From the NCBI RefSeq assembly GCF_032062135.1, contig NC_092862.1, positions 67,153,670-67,217,669 on the forward strand: a DNA stretch of 64,000 nucleotides, read 5' to 3'. The translations under genes and the position numbers were made by a program. Every line of letters starts with the position of its first letter. Positions within the stretch are counted from its first letter, which is position 1. The notes below the pieces were generated by a model that saw only the letters and a list, made by a program, of their open reading frames with translations, did no database searches and was not told the DNA's origin. Below, piece by piece: positions 41,618 to 64,000 of this stretch. This DNA comes from Pyxicephalus adspersus. Taxonomy: Eukaryota; Chordata; Amphibia; Anura; Pyxicephalidae.

Positions 41618-43170
41618 TCCAAGTCTTCTAAACAGGCCCAGGTTTCGCACTAAGAGAGAGTATAAATAAATTGAGAAACTATATTGTCATTATATTTATT
41701 GTATTAAGCTACAGAGTGTCATTTTGTAACATTTTTGGTTTGTGGTGTGCCTCAGGATTTTTTTCAATGTAAAATATGTGCTCAAAAAAGGTAGAAAAAC
41801 ACTGGTCTAAACAAATGGGAGTTTCCACAGGTAGTTAATTTTGTAGCATAAATTTGTTTAGTTTAACAGTTGATGAAAGGCTGACAATGGAAAACTGTTT
41901 CTGTTTCAGTGAAACAAAGTATGAGCTGCCAATGTTTGCTCTTGTGGAGACATATTCATTTATCATCACATAAAATGACAACTAGATAGGAAGATCCCTC
42001 AGGGAACTTCATAGTATTGCATATTCCAAAGATCTCTCATGGCACACTAGTGTGCCAGGGAACATGGTTGAAAATCACTGGTCTGGACCATGCATGTTTA
42101 TTAAAAAACGTAAAAGCTCCTACAAAGAGCACCCAAAAAATACATGGATCCCCCTTCATACAAAAAGATGACAATACCATCTTCATAGTAACAAAGTATG
42201 TATAATGGGTATTGCTAAAATACCAGTTAGATTTACTTTCAGGCATTTGGATCCTTATGGCTGACATCTTAACCGATAAAACAAATTCAGGGTTTCACTA
42301 GCATGTTTGACCAAGATCGCTGTTATTAGTATGTAAGTATTAAAATTCAGGTTTGCATAAAAATTTTGCATAGGTTTAAAAGAAGTTACACTTGCGAGTA
42401 AGCTGTTGAGGGTCTGCGCTGACCAACGTCTGGGGGGTTCTGATGTGGGTATTTTTTACGTAAAAGGTGTGTTCTTAATGTTCTCAGAGGCTTTCTCGAT
42501 GTATTGAAGGGGGAAAGGGGGATTCGGATGCGGTGGAGCTTGTCGTAATTGCTAAGGCTTTTTCAAAAACACCCTTCCGTCCATAAATCTGTACCTAGAA
42601 AACCACGAGCACAGCTGCCACAAAAAAAAAAGGGGGGGGGGGGGCAGGGTCCAAATTTCACATTGGGGCCCAAAGGTCTGTAGCAAAAGCACTACATGTA
42701 TGACTATTTATTTGGATTTGCTATTACTCTGAGGATGAGTTGTAAATAAGTGAATTTATAAACACATAGGACATGATTAACTGTTTAATACTTTGAAGTG
42801 ATCATTGGGCAGCTAGGCTACTAGCACTTTCAGAAGGAAACACAGTTTACATGGCTTTTCTCATGATGTGCATGCCTTCCCAAGAATAAACAATATTAAC
42901 AGGCTGAAGCTTTCCTATGAATACCAAAATGTTCTTCTACTGAACAGAAGTAATTTTAGGCAATAAATGGTTAGTTAAGATAATGGTGCAACGTTCCTAT
43001 AGATAACTCCCTATTCTTATTAAGTATTCATCATATATATACAGTTAAGGTCCATAAAAATTTGGACAGACAACTTTTTTCAAATTTTGGTTCTGTACAT
43101 TACCACAATTAATTTTAAATGAAACAACTCAGATGCAGTTGAACTGCAAACTTTCAGCTTTAATCACCAC

Positions 43171-43398
43171 ATTTCAGGGGCTCAAAAGTAATCTGACAAT
43201 TGACTCAAAGGCTATTTCATGGGCTGGTGTGGGCAATTCCTTCGGCATGTCATTATCAATTAGGCAGATAAAAGGCCTGCACTTTATTTCAGGGGCTCAA
43301 AAGTAATTGGACAATTGACTCAAAGGCTTTTTCATGGGCTGGTGTGGGCAATTCCTTCGGCATGTCATTATCAATTAGGCAGATAAAAGGCCTGGAGT
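43171..43398. repeat. 115-bp tandem duplication inside the Tc1 remnant
   Basis: Two adjacent copies, 43171-43285 and 43286-43398, both beginning ATTTCAGGGGCTCAAAAGTA and ending GCAGATAAAAGGCCTG. They differ at only a few bases (CTGACAATT/TGGACAATT, CTATTT/CTTTTT), so the duplication is more recent than the element's decay. Confidence 0.93.
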
Positions 43399-43421
43399 TG
43401 ATTTGAGGGGGGGGTGCTTGT

Positions 43422-43808
43422 ATGTGGAAGATTGGAACAGCTCATGATCCAAAGCATACCACATCATCTGTAAAACATGGCGGAGGCAGTGTGGTGGCTT
43501 GGGCGTGGATGGCTGCCAGTGGCACTGGGACACTAGTGTTTATCTATGATGTGACACAGGACAGAAGCAACCGAATGAATTCTGAGGCGTTCAGAGACAT
43601 ACTGTCTGCTCAAATCCAGCTAAATTCAGTCACATTGATTGGGAGGCATTTCATAATACAAATGGACAATGACCCAAAACATACAGCCAAAGAAAACCAG
43701 GAGTTTATTAAAACAAAGAAGTGGAATATTCTTGAATGGCCAAGTCAGTCACCTGATCTGAACCCAATTGAGCATGCATTCTTTTCAGTTTTGCATGCTT
43801 TGGAGTAG
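43422..43808 (+). pseudogene. Tc1-like transposase, C-terminal fragment
   Basis: Open frame of 128 residues with Tc1 hallmarks VKHGGGSVVAWAWMAASGTG, then FIIQMDNDPKHTAKENQEF, then WPSQSPDLNPIEH. The second catalytic Asp (MDNDPKH) and the glutamate (NPIEH) of the DD34E triad are present. The first Asp and the helix-turn-helix region are gone, so it cannot be active. Confidence 0.9.
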
Positions 43809-43810
43809 CT

Positions 43811-45154
43811 GTAACCCCTTTGAAAACCACTTTGTAACCACTTGAAAAAAACAAATTAGATTCAAATAGATATCTTGAGTGGAAAGTTTTGGGTGAAGTG
43901 AACCAGAGCTAATATCTCCACCTGGTCATTATTGGTATATGTGCCCCCTTTTTCAGGGATTGACCCTCCTTTTCGATCACAGTAAGGACTTGTTTAAGGA
44001 ACACCTATGATGGCAGCTAACCCAACATTTCCTAAGTCAAATTAACTCTGAGTAGATGTCCTTCTTTAGCACAGAAGTAAATGAAGAAGTTCACATTCTT
44101 CTAATGTCTTCTAAATCTAATGTCTGGCTGCATGTTTAAAAATTGTTGAACATCCTTCGAAACAGGGCTACAATTTCTATCAGGCACAAATTGTAATAAA
44201 CACTTAGAGTTTCTAATAATTCTTCTTGACAAAAACTTAATAATACTGGAAGTGATCATACAAGAACTCTATTTAAAGTTACTGAGTTTTCTTTCCAGGC
44301 TAAGATACTGACATATTATTAAAGTTTTCAAAATGCCTTAACAGGGCCATAAAAAAGAATCACAATAGCTATATCTATCTGAATAGTTGCACAAGTTAAA
44401 AAATGACTTTACTTCTGTTTATTGTAAAAGCCCATGTCTATGTGGTCTGACCTGTTGTTACCTTATTGCAGATATGAAACTTTTCTGGTTTGTTGAGATC
44501 TACTTTCATAATCCTGGGAACAAAAAAAAAAAAAAAAACACATACAATACTGTATAGATTACAACTAACCACAGCAAGGTTTCTGATTATGAGTGAGGCC
44601 AGATAATGCACCTCTGGGAAAACATGGTTACTTACAATAAAAGCAAACTGAAAGTACAAATCCAGCCTGGCATTTTTTCTAAAAAAAAACTGGGCAAGGT
44701 GATATATCATCAAGTTTTCCCTTTTTTCCTATTTAGATAACCCTAGGCACTGGGCCCACAGTGAGGGGAATCTCCCAAATATAAACTCACACTGTAATAA
44801 AAACCTGCAAAGGCTTTATTGGTACAAAAAATGGTAACTGTTACTGGAAAAGCGTCTGTCCAATAAAGACATTGGCAAGACACCTCACAGATATTCCTTC
44901 CTCCTTCTAAAAAAGATTTGGGTGGATGGGCGGAGTTACACTTTTCATTTCAATGGTTTTTAAATACATTTTTGAAGAAATATCAAGAATAACACATACA
45001 AAAGTACAAAAAAAGAAAAGTTGCTCAATGAAACACACACACACACACATATATAAATATATAGGGCTTTTTTTCTCATTGAACTCACTGGAATGGAGTT
45101 CCGGCACCTTTTTTCTAACAGATTTTCCAAAGGAGAATTACAACTTCAAAGTCT
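43811..45154. other. Intergenic stretch
   Basis: Nothing gene-like. (AC)n microsatellite at 45,033-45,049 and a repeat-like phrase CATTGAACTCACTGGAATGG then GTTCCGGCACC at 45,077-45,108. Confidence 0.5.
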
Positions 45155-45250
45155 TTTGAAGCTCGGTGATCCAGCAAACCTGGAATGGATCTGGCCCAGA
45201 ATTGTACATTTGCTAACAAATAGCTAATGTTTTTGATATCACCCAGCTTT
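45155..45250. mobile_element. Palindromic MITE, copy C (partial)
   Basis: GTGATCCAGCAAACCTGGAA, ATGGATCTGGCCCAGAATTG and TTTGCTAACAAATAGC match the central part of the family at 15,090 and 33,200. The outer arms are missing. Confidence 0.6.
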
Positions 45251-45259
45251 ACTGATCAG

Positions 45260-45560
45260 AAGTGTGAAAAACTAAGTACATACCATAATTTAACACCTTG
45301 TAGACCCACATTTAGTAGCAATAACTTGGGAGTAATAATTTTCTAAATAACTTACAGTTTCTCAAATCATTGTTGAAGAATTTTGACCCACTCTCCTTTA
45401 CGACATTGCTTCAGTTAATTTGTAAGCATGCACTCGTTTACATACTAAAGTCTTGCCACAGCATTTCAAATGGGTTGGTCTGGGCTTTGATCAGGCCATT
45501 GGAACATCTTGAATCTTTTCTTTTTCAACCATTCCGTTTAGATTTTTAAGATGTCCTTGG
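45260..45560 (-). pseudogene. Tc1/mariner transposase remnant, 3' end
   Basis: The reverse strand reads, with frame breaks, FQWPDQSP, then NAVARL and KLTEAMS-like tails. This corresponds to the WPxQSPDLNPIExLW end of Tc1-type transposases. Heavily decayed; limits approximate. Confidence 0.55.
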
Positions 45561-48500
45561 GATATCCAAAATAAGTAGTAATAGTTATTAGTCCAAAATA
45601 ATAGTAATAGGTAAACTATTACTGCTACAATAAAATGATTGCTATCACATGCTACACTGCATTGTTGTTCCATACCAGTTATTACCAGGTAATTGAAGGG
45701 CAATCAAAGAAAATGATTTCTATAGCTAAACTTTACCATTTGTGTACAACCTTGGATCTAGTAGACACAGGCAGGTTTTCACTTCGGATGAGATTTCCAA
45801 CCTGATAAAGCTATCAATCAGATCTGACTTTATCCGCTTCACTGATAAAGTATCATAGGGTAATAGGTTATTAAAAGCCAGGGCTTTTTTTCTTCCACAA
45901 AAGAGACAATGCATGGTAATTAGCTATTTCCTGATTAGTGTTTTTTTTTTTTTGCATTAAGGTCTCCTTTAAGGGTAATGTAATAAACACTGTTACAAAA
46001 TTAGTCAACCTAAAAGTGATATTTTAGTAAAGGTTACATCACCTAAGCCCCTGGCTTCTAAACGGTTTTGGATTCTCCTAAAGTAAGACTTCTGAGTGAT
46101 AACTCCTTACTATTCTCCCCAAGCTCTTTGTGTTCTGTGTCCCCCCCGTTTCTTTTTCTATAATGTACAATAAGGCAGCTAGCCGTGAGGATATGTAGCT
46201 TTAGAACCATAAGCACTGGCATCTCACTTGTAAAGTTCTGTAATTATGAAATACTATCAGGTAGTCTAACTTTTTTTCAAAAAACTAAAATATTTGTTTT
46301 TGGCAGACTGGCCCTAAAAACTTCCTCCCTCATAGAAAAAAAGTAGCTATCAGATGTTATCCTCAGTGGCAAAATGACCTATTACCTGCTAAACAAAATA
46401 AAAAAAAGGCAACAGCCATAAAGCAAATCGCTGTAAAGGTAACTTCTGTTCGAAGGAAAACAAAATCTTTAAACAGTGTCCATGTAGTCATTTGGAATTC
46501 AAGACACAGCACATATGAAGAAGTCACAAATACTGCATAGCGAAAACACAGTGTAATTGTTTTATTCATTTATTTGAACAGAACAGAAAAGCTTTCCATT
46601 ATTACCCAATTATTGTGGAAAACAGTCTTAATGTACAAACAGTGCACACTCTTGTGGACAAGCACATAGAATGAGAAATACTAAAGTTTATGTAGGCTCT
46701 TGTTCCTGGTTTGCAATATTTTAGTGTCTCCCAAATTGCACACAGCTGACCTACCTCCTTGTAAATCTTTAAACTATCCCAAAACTACGATGACAAAAAA
46801 AAAACAAAACGATAAAAAATATGTATATTCACAGGCATTTACAAAAGGGTTAGGATAGAAAAAAAATCAGTGCATTCACTCAGTTGTAAATTACAATCGT
46901 AATAATATTCTACATCTACAGTAACACACTAGAAATATATATGGCTAGTCAGGATTTCTCCCTCCTCAGCAGCCACAATTGATGCTCATATTTGTAAATA
47001 ATACTCTTCATTTTTTAAATGTTACCAAAGAATAATGCAAGTTGTACACGTTTTTGGTTTGCCTATTATTGTTATTGTTTTTATGGGGATTTAGACTCAT
47101 ACTGATGACTTTTTTTTAGAAAATACTATACACCTCATTGCATATTTGAAAACAATACAAAAAAACCAGTAGCCATTTCTTGCACACAGGACCCAAACTT
47201 TACACCTGAACCGGTGTTGAAGGGAGGTCTGACTTGCTATTGGGAAATGGGGAAGGCAGGAGGTTGGCGTGGAGAAGATGAGAAGGTAAAGTTTGAGATA
47301 CTGCTCAGTATTAGATCCAAAGATCCAATAATTCCCTTGGTTGAATTCAGTTAAAATTCACAATAGTTTCAACTGTTCAGTCAAATTTCATCAACTTGCT
47401 GCAAACAGATTTGGTAAACTATTTAAAAAAGGAAAGGCCCTACCTAATAACACCTGACATGAGAAGATGAATGAAAACCACATTACTAATCTCCCCAACA
47501 GAAGTCAGAAATCAAAGAAAATTATATTAAAATTGATTTGCTTCTGGGAATTTGTTTAACATGTTTATAGAGTAACAGTGAAAAAAACATGACAACCCAT
47601 CTGAGTCTACAAGGAATTAGTTTTACTTAATAAACGTTCATGTTGAATAGTCTTTTTAAAAGCTACTGCAGACAATTACTCTTTGCATTATGTTGTTAAA
47701 CAATTGATAAATGAGAACCTTAACACACCAACAATATAATATGCAGTCACAAAAAAGACCTTAACTGCAGTATTGTACATGTATTGAAAATAGCTGCGTT
47801 ATTGCCAGAACTTAATGTAATCAATAGCGGGATTTATTAGCATTGGTTCTACATTTACTGTCACTGCCATTACATAGGGAGCCTAAACTGGTATTCCAAA
47901 GCTACTTTTCTTTGATATTGATCAAACTGGTCTCTTTACCAAAACAGGTGTCACTGAATTTCTATTTTTAAAGGAAAATATGATTTGTAATATTGTAATA
48001 CTGTAATGCATTGCTATATGTGGTTTGTATTGTATTGGTTTTGATATGGGTAAAAAGTTAATTTACCTAGTATTTATTTCAACCTTTTCCTCCTGATTAC
48101 CTGATGTGGCCTGACATTACTGAGCTGGGCTGCCATTCTTCCCTAGTTGATGACTTGACCTAGTACAAGGGTGGGCAAATTTTGTTAGTTGCATACATGT
48201 TTTGGGTTGAGAGAACTACTAATAAAACAAGGAAAAAATATCTCCTGAGAACCTACACCTTTAAAAAAAAAAAAAAAAAGAAAAACCCAGAAACTTTCAT
48301 AATTCACATTTTTTTCTACTTAAGTGAACCTTTATAAAGAGGTTTATGTAAGCTGCCATTGCTGACCTGACTCTAAAACTTACTGCTTGCCTGGTTGGAG
48401 TTCTGATCCTGTGTCTTCGTTACATTCTGAAATACTGATCCAGAATTGAGCATTCAGCTCAGGTGTCCAGTTAGGTGTTAACACCCTGCATGCTTGTTTC

Positions 48501-49673
48501 ATGTTCAAAAAATCAGGTTTACATTAAAACAATTTAGAATTCTTTAGAATGAGTCCTGTAATGGCAGCTGTCATAGTCTCTCAGTTCAACCATAGTCTCT
48601 CAGGTCCACCAAAGTTCAACTTGTGGCAGCTAAGGTGATGTGGTGATGAAAAAAACAAAATAACAAAAAACAAAACATGCTTAGCAACCCACCCATAATG
48701 CTCATAGCAATGTTAGCCCCTGCACATGCTTTACTTGAGAAAAGCAAAACAGAACACTCCCTGTCTATGTTGCAGAGGGTCGCACAAAGTAGTGTAAAAA
48801 GCATTAAAGACCCTGCACCATAAATGGCACCTAATGGTAGAGAGCTTTCAGGTACAGGCTTTTACTGGAATGCAAGAAGAACTAACACAAATAGATATGG
48901 CTTATAGGAGAATGAATCCCAAAACTGAGGTAAAGGAATTCTGAAAAAGACAACATAATGAAAATAATAAATACCGTGTGTTAGATCTGAATAAAGTGAA
49001 CAACATTGCAGTACGTTTTTAAGATGCTCTTCATCAAAAGATTTTCACATTTTAAAAATGACAATGTGATGACATGACAATATTACTGCACATATTACTA
49101 ATGAAATTTAATGAAAAAAGCATTGTCTCCAAAAGTGGGAATGCAAGTTATTTATGCTTGTCCTTCTACCGTAGACTCAATGAGGGTGAATCCAAAAAGG
49201 CACAGGGTAACGCTGGCTGTTTTTTTGTTAATTTAAAATAAAAACAAACCGATTGGTATTTCCAATATTTACGTACATCTCAATATGTGACTTTATTACT
49301 TTATGATAAAGAATTTACATTACTTAGTACCATTGCAATTTGTGCAGTATATAACAGATAAAGTTGCCAATAATCTTTTCAGAAAAAATACTTTTTTCAC
49401 TATATATATATATTTTTATGTATATAAAAAAAAAATAGACAAAACACAGAACAGAGACATGGTTTAAGCTAAGGATCCTTCTTCAAATTCAGCAACAGTA
49501 TGAACTCCCAAATCAACAGACATGCGGATTCTAATGAAGTGCAAATTTCTTTGGAGTCTTCAATAAAATATATTACAAGAACGTAAGACAGGAAGAAAAT
49601 AAAAAGGCAAGTAGTTCAAGTACAAGGAGCAAGTGGTCCATCTTTAGTGTTTTATTGGCTACCAGCAAACTAC
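45561..49673 (-). other. RELCH downstream region / possible long 3'UTR
   Basis: No gene. AT-rich with several AATAAA sites on the minus strand, near 49,651, 49,289 and 46,561, so the RELCH transcript end cannot be fixed. A hAT-like phrase CAAGGGTGGGCAAATTTTG lies at 48,167 and frog-repeat sequence at 48,310-48,530. Confidence 0.5.
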
Positions 49674-63398
<13,725 letters not shown>

Positions 63399-64000
63399 CT
63401 ACAGAACCGCCAACATTGGAGAATTAGTCGCATACTACTAACAAATCACTGTTAGACCCAAGTAATTTGTTAGACTTATTTATAAAGAATAACTGTCTCA
63501 TCAGAGTAAAACCAGACAACATGTCATCAAGGAAATATTCAGTGTCCAAACGGCATTTGATAGCAATAAATCTCTAAACTTAACTACAGGACTTACTTTT
63601 ATCATTTGTTCTTTTAACCTGTGTCTTATTCATCTATTTGTGTGCAGGTAGACAAAGTGCCATCCCTGATAAGTTTGTCCTTCCTAACTAAAGATAGATC
63701 CTGGGATTCACTGTCTGCCCAAGGGACATCTTAACAACTTGGCTGCTTCATCTCCAAATCTTTAGCAAATACATATTGAATATCTGGCAACCCTGTGTTG
63801 GTAATTGTAAGCATGAGCAAATACAATATGAGAAAACGAAAACAATGCCAAAGTTCCTGCTCGTTTGTTTTGCTCTTTAAATAAATAGTAAGAGCTCATT
63901 TCTGTAAGTGTGCTGCAAAGGCCCACGTCTTTACATGCGGAAATGCGTATAACATGTTTTATTACACTGGGTTGCGATTCATTCCTAATGGCATTGAAAA
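63399..64000 (-). other. RELCH intron at the right edge
   Basis: No further RELCH exon recognised on the minus strand; the remaining upstream exons must be beyond the window. Confidence 0.6.

Larger units (their letters stand above)
39296..43040. other. Intergenic region between TNFRSF11A and RELCH, proximal part
   Basis: Dominated by worn hAT-type repeats. A hAT start CAGTGATTCTCAACCACTG lies near 40,119. Two related ends containing TTTTTATTGTTGGTAGATCA and AAAGTGTGGGCACCCCTG lie at about 40,590-40,673 and 41,528-41,617. GTGTGCCAGGGAACATGG then GAAAATCACTGG ends another near 42,083. A G run of 12-13 sits at about 42,632-42,643. No gene recognised. Confidence 0.6.
43041..43810 (+). mobile_element. 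Deleted Tc1/mariner element, left end plus transposase C terminus
   Basis: The left end CAGTTAAGGTCCATAAAAAT, preceded by TA, followed by TTTGGACAGACAA, is a Tc1-type terminus at a TA target. It is followed by the C-terminal third of a transposase. The N-terminal DNA-binding part and the right terminus are missing. Non-functional remnant. Intergenic. Confidence 0.85.

Overview
This is an AT-rich stretch of a vertebrate nuclear genome, most likely from an anuran amphibian. Two multi-exon genes on the minus strand have clear splice signals, and they sit in very long introns filled with old transposon remnants. The repeats look frog-like: a SINE whose tail carries the GGCGCTATATAAATA type of ending, GAAACGCGTCGGG repeats, many hAT and Harbinger-like MITEs, Tc1 remnants and 5'-truncated L1/Tx1-type LINEs. 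The species call is an inference from repeat style and protein divergence; no search was run. Prokaryotic features (operons, CRISPR, IS elements) are absent.

Gene 1 (minus, about 37,486 down to 1,039, continuing past the left edge) is TNFRSF11A, which encodes RANK, the receptor for RANKL. I assembled nine coding exons with compatible phases. They give a signal peptide, four cysteine-rich TNF-receptor repeats, one membrane span and a cytoplasmic tail that keeps the PTEDEY TRAF6-binding motif. Intron 1 is about 26.6 kb. The last exon, which in mammals carries the IVVY and PVQE motifs, is not in the window.

Gene 2 (minus, 63,398 down to 49,674, continuing past the right edge) is the 3' end of RELCH (KIAA1468), a RAB11-binding LisH/HEAT-repeat protein of endosome-to-Golgi cholesterol transport. 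Its last five exons are present and encode the final 178 residues. RELCH lies immediately upstream of TNFRSF11A on the same strand, the same order as on human 18q21.33. The two genes have no known shared pathway, so the linkage is conserved synteny and not a functional unit.

The 12 kb between the genes holds a degenerate minisatellite with a perfect hairpin, hAT-type repeats, and a deleted Tc1 element with an internal 115-bp tandem duplication. Just upstream of RANK exon 1 is a short tandem-repeat array rich in nuclear-receptor half-sites. RANK intron 1 holds two L1 fragments (one with a target-site duplication), several MITEs, two related hAT-type fragments, a perfect 25-bp hairpin and a foldback MITE. 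RELCH introns hold a SINE nested in a hAT element, a Tc1 transposase pseudogene and a large (TA)n tract.

I found no previously undescribed biological system. The most interesting non-coding signals are the half-site cluster at the RANK 5' end and the perfect hairpins.
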